In this document: one piece after another, positions 8,726-15,944 of the stretch
Numbering within the stretch: the first letter of the stretch is position 1
Layout: each line of letters begins with the position of its first letter
Assembly (NCBI RefSeq): GCF_002934625.1
Contig: NZ_PTJD01000019.1
Span: 1-49,946 of the forward strand
Source of the DNA: Kineococcus xinjiangensis
GTDB taxonomy: Bacteria; Actinomycetota; Actinomycetes; Actinomycetales; Kineococcaceae
DNA: 49,946 bases
Direction: 5' to 3'
The notes under the pieces: model-generated
Databases searched by the model: none
Told to the model about the DNA's origin: nothing
Seen by the model: only the letters and a program-made list of their open reading frames with translations
Translations under genes and position numbers: made by a program

Positions 8726-9807
8726 GCGACGGCCTCCAGTGCTCGGGTGGGTGCGGGGATGCGGGTGGGCGGCGCGCCGGCTGCGGGTGCGGCCAGGTCG
8801 TGCAGGACGCGGCGTGCGGTGTGGCAGTCGCCGAGGGCGCGGTGCGGTCCGCGCAGCGGCGCATAGCGCCACCGCATGGCGTGGTCGCGGTGTCGTGCCA
8901 TGAGGCAGGCCCAGGTGTCGACGTCGTCCAGGTGCGCGAGCGGGAGGTCCGCGGCGGCCGCGGAGCGGGTCAGCACCGCGTGGTCGAAGTCGGCGTTCCA
9001 GGTCAGCACGCGGCGGCCGCGGGTGACGCGCAGGACGTCGTCCCAGACGTGCGCGAGGGTGGGTGCGTCGGCGAGTTGTGCGGTGGTGATGCCGTGCACG
9101 GCGGCTGCGGCGGCGGTGCAGGGCGTGGGTGGGCGCACGAGGGTGTCGAGGAGGGTTTCGCCGGTGGCGGCGTCGAGGACGGCGACCTCGCAGGCCATGC
9201 CGTCCAGTGCGGTGGTCTCCAGGTCGAGCAGCACCGCGGCGTCGGGGCGCACCATCTCCCGCGCCCAGGTGTGCGCGTCGTGGCGGGCGGTGAGGAGGCG
9301 GCCGGCTTCGGCGCAGCGCCAGTGCATCGCCCGCCGCACCGCGGGCAGCGCGACGTCGTCGGCGAGAGCAGCGTGCACGCGGGCGGGCAGCAGCGGCGCG
9401 GCAGTGGCATAGGCGGGCAGCACCACGCGCAGCAACACGTCCGCGACGCGCGCTGCGTCCGCACCGGATGCGAGCGAGGGTGCGACGGGTCGGGGCGCGG
9501 CAGTTTCGACGTCGAGGGCGTCGGCTGCGTCGAGTGCGCGGCGCATCGAAGCGAGTGCGGTGTGCTGGGCGAGGTCGACGACATCGCGGGCGGTGCGGGC
9601 GTCGGCGGCGAGGTCCTCGTGCAGCTCGGCGTTCTCCTCGTGCGCTGCTCCCCATGTCACGGCGTCGCCGGGGAAGCGGGGCCCGGTGACGTGCAGGACG
9701 GGGCGGCCGCTGGGGCGGGTGCGGTCGCCGATGTGCACCGTGAGGGGTCCGGCGGCCAGGGCGGTGACGCCGAGGTCGCGCACCGATGCGGCAGGCAGAA
9801 CGCGCAT
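8722..9807 (-). CDS. DEDDh 3'-5' exonuclease (DnaQ-like)
   Basis: The C-terminal half is a DnaQ/epsilon-like exonuclease domain. Motif I is LLDLETTALDG, followed by HGITTAQLADAP, motif II LTWNADFDHAVL and motif III HRALGDCHTARRVL with the catalytic His and Asp. All DEDDh residues are present, so it should hydrolyse single-stranded 3' ends of DNA or RNA. The N-terminal 180 residues (beta-rich start, then helices) are not a family I recognise and make the protein longer than stand-alone exonucleases of about 200 residues. ATG at 9807 has GAGGAG seven bases upstream. It lies 87 bases after the small coiled-coil gene and is coupled to the next gene by GTGA. On an element with transfer genes it could process strand ends during transfer or replication; that is inference. 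Confidence 0.8.
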   Translation of the reverse strand: MRVLPAASVRDLGVTALAAGPLTVHIGDRTRPSGRPVLHVTGPRFPGDAVTWGAAHEENAELHEDLAADARTARDVVDLAQHTALASMRRALDAADALDVETAAPRPVAPSLASGADAARVADVLLRVVLPAYATAAPLLPARVHAALADDVALPAVRRAMHWRCAEAGRLLTARHDAHTWAREMVRPDAAVLLDLETTALDGMACEVAVLDAATGETLLDTLVRPPTPCTAAAAAVHGITTAQLADAPTLAHVWDDVLRVTRGRRVLTWNADFDHAVLTRSAAAADLPLAHLDDVDTWACLMARHRDHAMRWRYAPLRGPHRALGDCHTARRVLHDLAAPAAGAPPTRIPAPTRALEAVA

Positions 9808-9894
9808 GCGCTGCTCCTCAGTTCCCGTGCGTCCGTGAGGTTCGGTGCGTCCGCGCCGACGTGCACTGGGTGCGACGCCGGCGCGGGGTGCGGG

Positions 9895-10203
9895 TCACTG
9901 CCCCGCTCCCCCATCGGCGCCGACGCTGGCGCTCTTGCGGCTGCTGCGGCTCTGGCGGGGACGGCCGGGCTTCTTGCGCGCCGGCTCGCCCAGGCCGCAG
10001 CGCTTGAGCTCGTCCTCGCTCCATCCGGCGCGCAGCGCCTCGGCCCACTGCACCGCGTCGGCCCGCTCCGCTTCCTCCAGCTGCTGACGCAGCTCCGCGC
10101 AGCGCTTGCGGGTCTCGGTGAGGCGTTCGACGTTGGCCATCTTCTCGTCGAGCAGTGCGCGAGCCGCGCTCAGTGCCTGCTCCGGCGTCGGGGTCTCGCT
10201 CAT
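9895..10203 (-). CDS. Small coiled-coil, basic-tailed protein beside the mob region
   Basis: A 102-residue protein starting at ATG 10203. Residues about 10-55 are a strongly helical, heptad-like segment (ALLDEKMANVERLTETRK, LRQQLEEAE). Next comes a short helix (WSEDELKRCGL), then a basic tail with an AT-hook-like KKPGRPRQSR. This composition suits a small DNA-binding dimer. It is transcribed away from mobC, and the 230-base interval between them carries three evenly spaced inverted repeats, so it may bind there as an oriT accessory protein or repressor. Family not recognised; role inferred from position. Confidence 0.6.
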   Translation of the reverse strand: MSETPTPEQALSAARALLDEKMANVERLTETRKRCAELRQQLEEAERADAVQWAEALRAGWSEDELKRCGLGEPARKKPGRPRQSRSSRKSASVGADGGAGQ

Positions 10204-10226
10204 GTGATCAGCGTAGCTAAACCAGC

Positions 10227-10283
10227 GCGAGTTTCGCCGCTGAAGCGCGCGAGTTTTCGCTCAAATCCGCCGGAGTTTCCGGC
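10227..10283. repeat. Three inverted repeats at exact 22-bp spacing
   Basis: GAGTTT occurs at 10229, 10251 and 10273, exactly 22 bases apart (two helical turns). Each lies in a small palindrome: GCGA-GTT-TCGC at 10227-10237, GCGA-GTTT-TCGC at 10249-10260 and GCCGGA-GTT-TCCGGC at 10269-10283. They sit 24 to 80 bases upstream of the coiled-coil gene's ATG, across its likely promoter, and beside the mobilisation genes. They look like cooperative binding sites: operator, iterons or oriT accessory sites. Confidence 0.65.
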
Positions 10284-10371
10284 GACGTCTACAACAGCGG
10301 GTGCATGACTGGCGCAGCCAGACCCTGCACCTCCGCCTGGAAACCGCACTGCGGCCCCTGGCGGAGCAAGC

Positions 10372-10377
10372 TATACA
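10372..10377 (+). promoter_or_regulatory. Candidate -10 box of the mob operon
   Basis: TATACA (TATACAT with the next base) in a locally AT-richer segment, about 115 bases before the mobC ATG and just upstream of two hairpins. No good -35 box was seen at 17 bases, so this is tentative. Confidence 0.35.
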
Positions 10378-10401
10378 TTTACCCATGGTAAGTGGCTTGC
10401 G

Positions 10402-10443
10402 CGCCTCGACGCGGGGCGTCGAGGCGGGCACACTGGGGTGTGC
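10402..10443. other. Two adjacent hairpins, candidate oriT/leader structure
   Basis: A perfect 10-bp stem (10402-10411 pairing with 10417-10426, loop CGGGG) is followed two bases later by a perfect 6-bp stem (GCACAC 10428-10433 with GTGTGC 10438-10443, loop TGGG). They lie 49 bases before mobC. Origins of transfer for MOBP-type relaxases usually lie directly upstream of the mob operon and contain such inverted repeats next to nic. I cannot identify the nick site, and an attenuator in the mob leader is an alternative. Confidence 0.45.
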
Positions 10444-10491
10444 GTCCCCGCGTTGGGCGGGTTCGCTGCGCTGGGCCGGAGGGAGGAAGCG

Positions 10492-10905
10492 ATGAGCGAG
10501 GAGACCAAGCCGCCGTCGTTCTTCCGCCGTCGCCGGCGCGCGAACGTCGAGGGTGGGCGCAAGTTCAAGCACGAGGTGTGGGCGTCGGAGTCGGAGGAGG
10601 CGCGGCTGGTGGTGCTGGCCACGCAGCGCGGGGTGACGATCCCGCGGCTGCTGATGGAAGCGGCGCTGTCCAGCACGTCGGAGACTCCGACGGAGCGGCG
10701 TGACCTCATCATCGAGCTGTTCGCGCTGCACCGGCTGCTGGCCAACATCGCCAACAACACCAACCAGATGGCCAAGCAGATGAACGCCTACGGCCTGGGG
10801 GCTGCGGAGCCGCTGAGCCCGGAGGAGATCCGCGCCAACCAGGACGCGGTGCGCCGGGTGGCGTTCCGGATCCGCGACGTCGTGAACATGCTGGCCCCGT
10901 CGTGA
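10492..10905 (+). CDS. mobC: MobC-family mobilisation accessory protein
   Basis: ATG at 10492 with a strong purine SD (GGAGGGAGGAA, 10478-10488); 137 residues. A basic N-terminus (FFRRRRRAN) precedes a ribbon-helix-helix-like part (HEVWASESEEARLVVLA, GVTIPRLLMEAAL) and the characteristic MobC helix LLANIANNTNQMAKQMN. MobC proteins bind oriT and help the relaxase open the strands around nic, forming part of the relaxosome in the cytoplasm. The stop codon overlaps the relaxase start, so the two are made together. Divergent placement next to inverted repeats supports oriT being immediately upstream. Confidence 0.85.
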   Translation: MSEETKPPSFFRRRRRANVEGGRKFKHEVWASESEEARLVVLATQRGVTIPRLLMEAALSSTSETPTERRDLIIELFALHRLLANIANNTNQMAKQMNAYGLGAAEPLSPEEIRANQDAVRRVAFRIRDVVNMLAPS

Positions 10906-12662
10906 TGCCGAACATCACCCGCGGCGACCGCGGGGTGGGGCTGATGGTCTACCTGGCCGGGCCGGGTAAGGCCAACGAGCACACCGAGCCGCACCTCGTG
11001 GCGGGCGACTCTGCGCTGATGGCCTGGTACAGCGAGGTGGAGCTCAACCACCAGTCCGCCCTCGAGATCGGCCGCCACCTGGACGAGCCGGCGAAGCTCC
11101 TCGGGGTAGAGGTGTCGCAGGGCCACATCTGGCACTGCTCCCTGGCGATTAACGCCGATGAGGGCGAGCAGACGGACCAGAAGTGGCAGGACATCGCGGA
11201 GGATTTTCTGCGCGAGATGCACGTCCTCGACGACGTCAAGGGCGAGGTCCGCTGGACGGCGGTACGCCACGGGCTGTCCAAGGACGGCAACGACCACATC
11301 CACCTCGCCGTCTGCCTGGTGCGCGAGAACGGCACCAAGGTCAACGTGCACAACGACCACCCGCGGTCGCAGAAGGTCGCCACGCTGATGGAGCAGCGGC
11401 ACGGCCTGCAGGTGCTGGAGTCGCGGCTGAGCGGCCACGTCTCCCGCGGCTACAAGCCGGCGGAGCTCGCGACGGCGAGGAAGCAGAAGCTGCCCGAGGT
11501 CGCGCGGGTGACGCTGGCGCGCACGGTGCGCGGCTGCGCCACGGCGGCCAAGGACGAGGCCGAGTTTGTGCGCCGGATGCGCCAGGCCGGGGTGCTGGTG
11601 CGCCCCCGCTTCGCCGACGGACGCACGGATGTCGTCACCGGCTACTCCGTCGCGCTGCGCCCGGGCACCCCGAAGACTAAGCCCATTTGGTACGGCGGTG
11701 GGCAGTGCGGGCGGGACCTGACGCTGCCGCGGCTGCGGGAGCAGTGGCCGGACTCCCCGCAGCACGCCAGTGCCGCGGTGGCGGAGTGGACCGCCGCAGG
11801 TCGTGGCCGGCGCCCCTTCGCGCCCGGGCGTGAAGTGCGCCAGCCGCACCCGCAGCTGTGGTCGCAGCACACCGCCGAAGTGCAGGCACTGCGGGAACGG
11901 CTGCGCAGCGTTCCCCTCGACGACCGCGCGACGTGGGCACTGGTCGCACGCGAGACCGCCGGCGCGTTCGCTGCGTGGTCGCAGCGGGTGGAGGCGACAC
12001 CGGGGCCGCTGGCGGCGACCGCTGACGCGTTGGCGAAGTCGGCGCAGCTGCGCAACCTGCAGCCGCGTCGTCGCCCCACTCCCCTGCCCTCTGCTGCCGG
12101 TGCGGCGATGCTGCTGGCCGCTGCCGCCTACGGCGGGCAGGGCGCGGCCGCCGAGGCGCTGCTGCTGCGTCAGCTGGCCAACTGCATGAAGGCCCTGCAC
12201 GACATGCACCAAGCCGCCGGTGAGCTGCAGCGCGCCCGCGACATCGCCCACGCCGCGCGGGTGCAGCTGGCCTCGGTCGCGGCGCGTCTGCCGCAACCCC
12301 CCGATGCGCGCACCGCGCAGAGCACGACGGCGACGTTGACCCGCCCCACTGCAGCAACACCGCAGCAGGCACCGCAGCAGGCACCGCAGCAGGCACCGCA
12401 GCAGGCACCGCAGCAGGCGCACGCGCCCGCGTCGGCGCCGGCACCGGGTGCTGCTCCCACCGCAGCGCAGCTTGCCGCGTTGGCGGCGATCGACCCAGAG
12501 GCCGCGGAGGCGCTGCGCATCGCGTCGGCCGGGCGGGTACCGATGGGCCCGCCCATCCCCAGCCGGCTGCAGCCACGCGAGCCGGACAGCGTCACCGCCG
12601 CACGGACGCGACAGCAAGAAGAAGACCAGCAGCGCGAGCGGGACAACGGACTGGAGCGCTGA
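10905..12662 (+). CDS. MOBP-like relaxase/mobilisation nuclease
   Basis: ATG at 10905 overlaps the mobC stop (TGATG); a GTG one codon earlier is equally possible. The 585-residue protein begins with a relaxase domain over about 300 residues. A Tyr in GLMVYLAG near residue 17 is the likely nucleophile of motif I. GHIWHCSLAI follows, then NDHIHLAVCLV, which supplies the metal-binding HIH motif III after the TAVRHG segment. A relaxase nicks oriT, stays covalently bound to the 5' end and is piloted to the coupling protein. The C-terminal third is Ala/Gln/Pro-rich, includes a perfect five-copy QQAP repeat, and is probably a flexible region for protein contacts. Next gene starts 31 bases downstream. 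Confidence 0.85.
   Translation: MPNITRGDRGVGLMVYLAGPGKANEHTEPHLVAGDSALMAWYSEVELNHQSALEIGRHLDEPAKLLGVEVSQGHIWHCSLAINADEGEQTDQKWQDIAEDFLREMHVLDDVKGEVRWTAVRHGLSKDGNDHIHLAVCLVRENGTKVNVHNDHPRSQKVATLMEQRHGLQVLESRLSGHVSRGYKPAELATARKQKLPEVARVTLARTVRGCATAAKDEAEFVRRMRQAGVLVRPRFADGRTDVVTGYSVALRPGTPKTKPIWYGGGQCGRDLTLPRLREQWPDSPQHASAAVAEWTAAGRGRRPFAPGREVRQPHPQLWSQHTAEVQALRERLRSVPLDDRATWALVARETAGAFAAWSQRVEATPGPLAATADALAKSAQLRNLQPRRRPTPLPSAAGAAMLLAAAAYGGQGAAAEALLLRQLANCMKALHDMHQAAGELQRARDIAHAARVQLASVAARLPQPPDARTAQSTTATLTRPTAATPQQAPQQAPQQAPQQAPQQAHAPASAPAPGAAPTAAQLAALAAIDPEAAEALRIASAGRVPMGPPIPSRLQPREPDSVTAARTRQQEEDQQRERDNGLER
12358..12417. repeat. 12-bp tandem repeat inside the relaxase gene
   Basis: Five perfect copies of CACCGCAGCAGG encode a QQAP repeat. 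Perfect DNA identity in a protein linker implies recent slippage or homogenisation; copy number may vary between relatives. Confidence 0.9.
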
Positions 12663-12693
12663 GCCTGACCGGCTCGGCGCGGAAGGAGTGACC

Positions 12694-14757
12694 ATGAGCG
12701 TGCAGCACAGCGACGGCGTTGAGGAGGCGGTGGAGTCCACGCTGCGCATGCAGCTGATGGCCGCCGCTCGACTCGGGGAGGTCCTGGCCCGCGCGCACGA
12801 GCGGGCACTGCGCGATGCGCAAGCCCGCAGTGAGGCCGAAGCCCGAGCGTTGGAGTCGCGGCTGCACGCCGAGCGGTCCGCCGCCCGGGCGGAGCTCGCG
12901 CCGCTGGCGCAGCCGCAGTGGTGGGACAACGCCAAGGAGGCTGACGTCGCCCGCGCCTGGCAGACGGTGCAGGCATGGCGCCACATCGACCCCGACATCA
13001 ACGCCACCGGCGACCGGATGCGCGAGGAGGTCCGCACCCGTTTCGGCGTCGACGTCGACGAGATCGCGGCGAAGGTGCAGCAGCAGGCCAGGGCTCAGGC
13101 GCGTCCCGAGGTGGTGACGGAGGCGGAGGCCTCCCCGGTCGTGGAGGCCAAGAAGTGGCTGCGGACTCTGGACCCGGAGCTGGCCAAGAGCTGGGAGCAG
13201 CAGCACCAGGACCTCGACACCCCCATGGCTAAGAACGTCCATGAGATGGAGCTGGTCACTCGCCACGGACGCGCACACTGGGAGGCGGCCCGCGCGAACT
13301 CCGCAGGCTTGCCCATCGACTTCACCACGTCCGAGACCCTGCGGGAGCTGGAGGTGGACCGGGCCGGTCGCTGGTTCCGCGACAACGACCCCGCCTGGCA
13401 GAAGGAGTGGAGCAAGGGCCGCAGCGAGGGCATCGCCACCGGTCCTGGCGGTGCGGCCGTGTTCGAGCAGGTCCGGCGTGAGTGGGACGAACGCCTCATC
13501 ACCGCCTACCTGCAGCGCTCCGGCCAGAGCGCCCTGCAGGGAGTGCCGCCCGGCAACGACCCGGTGGCGGAGGCCAGGAGGTGGCAGAGGTCCTTCGACC
13601 CGGAGATGGCCCAGCAGTGGGACAGCCGGCACGCCGCGGCCGACCACAAGGAGCAATCCCACATGGAGCACCGGCTGCTCGGGCGCTACTACCGATTCGA
13701 CTACGAACGCCAGAAGCTCGAAGCCGAGGGCCTGCCCGTGGACTACACCACCTCCCGGTTCCTGCGGGAGGTGGAGACGAGGCGAGCCACGGAGTGGTTC
13801 AAGACTCACGACCCGCAGTGGCTAGACAAGCTTCAGAGCTACCAGTCCGAGATCATCCAGCAGTCGATGCTCGGCAACCATGGCCGCCTGCACCCGGACG
13901 CCGGAGCCACCGAGGACAAGCGCCTCATCGCCGCCTACTTCCAGCGCTCCGGCCACACCCCCCTCGGCCAGGCAGCGACACCGACCACCGCCCAGCAGCC
14001 GACCCAGCAGGAGCCGAGCCCGCAGCAGCCGGCGACGTCGCGCGGGCCGGGGCAGCTCGACGCCGCGGAGCAGTGGCTGCGGCAGGCGATCGACGCCACG
14101 GCGGCGGATCGCTGGCGCAAGCACACCGAGCAGCTGGCGCCGGCGGAGCGAGCCAAGGCCGAGCAGGACCTGATCGACCAGCACGCGAAGGCGACAGCCA
14201 AGGCAGCGGCCACCGTGCCCCAGGCCGCACCGGCTGGCGTCGGCGCCGGGACCGCGCAGGAGCCCGACCCCGCGGCCGCCGCGCTGCGCCGCCAGCGGGA
14301 ACGCGCCGAGGTCGACGGACTGCTGCGCCGTGACGACCACGACCAGAACCAGAGCAGCATCACCGCGCCGCGTGGTCGCCTCGAGCAGGCACCCGCTGCG
14401 GAGCAGACGGCAGCTCCTCAGCGTGCGTCGCGCACCGCGCCCTCCCCCACCGCGCCCTCCCCCACCGCGCCCTCCCCCGCCGCGCCGGCCACGGCGGCAC
14501 AGGCCACTGCGGCGCCTGCCGCCGCGCCGGCATGGGACAGCCACGAGCGGCGGGCGCAGCTGCCCGAGCAGCTGCGCCAGGCAGGCATCACCGATCCGGA
14601 GACCATCCAGGCGCGGCTGCTCGCCGACATCTCCCAGGCCAAGCCCGCCAGCGAAGCCACCGCAACCCGGTCATCGACGGGCCCCAAGCCCCACGTCAAC
14701 CACGACACGGACCTGTCCCGCCAGCGTGAGCGCGGCGGCCCCTCGCTCGGCGGGTGA
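12694..14757 (+). CDS. Mob-operon protein with tandemly duplicated 140-residue module
   Basis: ATG at 12694 has GGAAGGAG six bases upstream; 687 residues. After a helical N-terminus (LESRLHAERSAARAEL), two clearly related modules follow. Module 1, from about residue 149, has EAKKWLRTLDPELAKSWEQQH, DFTTSETLRELEVDRAGRWF and RLITAYLQRSGQSAL. Module 2, from about 291, has EARRWQRSFDPEMAQQWDSRH, DYTTSRFLREVETRRATEWF and RLIAAYFQRSGHTPL. A partial third copy of the first helix starts near 455 (AAEQWLRQAIDATAADRW). The remainder is Ala/Pro/Gln-rich, with a TAPSP repeat and a short helical end. No transmembrane segment or ATPase motif was seen. It follows relaxase and MobC, so it is probably a transfer accessory protein; I do not know the family. 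Confidence 0.8.
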   Translation: MSVQHSDGVEEAVESTLRMQLMAAARLGEVLARAHERALRDAQARSEAEARALESRLHAERSAARAELAPLAQPQWWDNAKEADVARAWQTVQAWRHIDPDINATGDRMREEVRTRFGVDVDEIAAKVQQQARAQARPEVVTEAEASPVVEAKKWLRTLDPELAKSWEQQHQDLDTPMAKNVHEMELVTRHGRAHWEAARANSAGLPIDFTTSETLRELEVDRAGRWFRDNDPAWQKEWSKGRSEGIATGPGGAAVFEQVRREWDERLITAYLQRSGQSALQGVPPGNDPVAEARRWQRSFDPEMAQQWDSRHAAADHKEQSHMEHRLLGRYYRFDYERQKLEAEGLPVDYTTSRFLREVETRRATEWFKTHDPQWLDKLQSYQSEIIQQSMLGNHGRLHPDAGATEDKRLIAAYFQRSGHTPLGQAATPTTAQQPTQQEPSPQQPATSRGPGQLDAAEQWLRQAIDATAADRWRKHTEQLAPAERAKAEQDLIDQHAKATAKAAATVPQAAPAGVGAGTAQEPDPAAAALRRQRERAEVDGLLRRDDHDQNQSSITAPRGRLEQAPAAEQTAAPQRASRTAPSPTAPSPTAPSPAAPATAAQATAAPAAAPAWDSHERRAQLPEQLRQAGITDPETIQARLLADISQAKPASEATATRSSTGPKPHVNHDTDLSRQRERGGPSLGG

Positions 14758-14816
14758 GGACCACGCCGCCTCACATCCAAACGGCGGCAGACGCAGCGCA
14801 GCCAACACAGAGGAGG

Positions 14817-14841
14817 GGGACGACCCGCACGGGGTCGTCCC
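14817..14841. terminator. GC-rich hairpin ending the mob operon
   Basis: A 10-bp perfect stem (14817-14826 with 14832-14841) around loop GCACG lies 60 bases after the last mob gene. The same stem core and GCAC loop occur in the 27-bp inverted repeat at 19520-19577, so this belongs to a sequence family in this element. Its position suggests transcription termination. Confidence 0.6.
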
Positions 14842-15543
14842 GCCACGGCGCGGCCTTCTCACTGCGCCCGTCCGCCACCTGGCCGGCGCGGGCGCAGCAC
14901 GCCAGCACCGCCACCTTTCGCTACGGCCTCGCCGAAGCACGCAGTTGGGACTGGCTACATCCCAAGCTGACTCACCGCGCCGGCTGGGCCGACCACGTGC
15001 ACACTCTGCCGATCATCGAAGGGACGTTGATCCGGCTGCAGGCCGAGCACCTGCCCGGCGAGCGTGAGAGCAACCCGAAACCGGTCTGGCTCTGGATGTC
15101 GACGACCGACCTGAGCGCCGAACAGGTGGATCAGTGCTGACGCATGTTCCTGCGCCGCTTCGATCTCGAGCGCACCTTCCGCATGCTCAGGCAGACCCTG
15201 GGCTGGACGGCACCGAGACTGCGCACCCCGAGGCCGCGGACCGCTGGACCTGGCTGATCATCACCGCACGTACGCAACTGCGCTTGGCACGCGCCCTGGC
15301 GGAGGACATCCGCGGGCCTTGGGAGAAGAGCTGCCGCCCTACGCGGCTGACGCCCACCGAGTCCGCCGCGACTTCCGCAACATCCGCGCGAAGGCCGCCT
15401 GGCCGGCGGCTGCACCAAAACCCACACTGCCTGGTCCCGGGCGCTCACTCGGCGCCAAAAACCGCCACCCAGCACCCCGCGACGACGTCGGCAAGAGCAC
15501 CCGACGCAACAAGAAGCTCACCCAACGCGAACTCGCGGGCTGA
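14842..15543 (+). pseudogene. Decayed transposase (NF041680-like), 5' truncated and frameshifted
   Basis: Three frames together spell the C-terminal half of a family of actinobacterial transposases I recognise. The first frame (to 15140) reads HGAAFSL, TFRYGLAEARSWDWLHPKLTHRAGW, PIIEGTLIRLQAEHLPG and KPVWLW. The second, from about 15141, reads FLRRFDLERTFRMLRQTLGWTAP, then shifts to AADRWTWLIITARTQLRLARALAEDIRGPWEK. The third, to 15543, reads VRRDFRNIRAK, PKPTLPGPGRSLGAKNRHPAPR and DDVGKSTRR. At least two or three frameshifts and loss of the N-terminal half make it inactive. It directly follows the mob-operon terminator and marks an old insertion or recombination point between the mob and transfer blocks. 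Confidence 0.75.
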
Positions 15544-15679
15544 AAGTCGGGCTCAAACCAAGTCGTCGGCGACCCCGACCTGGCCGAGCACGGCAGTGGC
15601 AGCGCCCAGTCCCGCCCCGTACTGGCAGCCGCGTACGCCTCCTAGATCAGGTCGGTGTCCAGGTCGCGGATGAGGGCAC

Positions 15680-15808
15680 TCATGAGACCACCTCGGGGTA
15701 GCCGGGGCTTCTCGGAGGGCCCGGGAAGCTGTCCACGGCCCGGCCGGCCGCGTAAGCGAGCAAGCTCACGGGAAGCAGGTACCCCGAGGTGGTCGAGAGC
15801 GCGGCCAT
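15680..15808 (-). CDS. Possible small membrane peptide (42 aa)
   Basis: ATG at 15808 opens a frame reading MAALSTTSGYLLPVSLLAYAAGRAVDSF and ending PEVVS. The hydrophobic stretch YLLPVSLLAYAAG could span a membrane. Its stop overlaps an ATG of a 13-codon ORF (MSALIRDLDTDLI) ending at 15642, perhaps the leftover start of a gene cut off by the transposase insertion. It follows the 430-residue protein gene on the same strand by 136 bases. Existence uncertain. Confidence 0.3.
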   Translation of the reverse strand: MAALSTTSGYLLPVSLLAYAAGRAVDSFPGPPRSPGYPEVVS

Positions 15809-15944
15809 ATCTCCCACACACGGCGTGGGGGGACTGCTCGGCGGCCACCGTCTCAAAGCCGCTGATCGCGCGCGATGCGGGCCGCGTCGCGAGAGCCAGG
15901 ATCGGCCGCGGGGCGTCCACCGCAATGCGGTGGCCACCTTCCGG

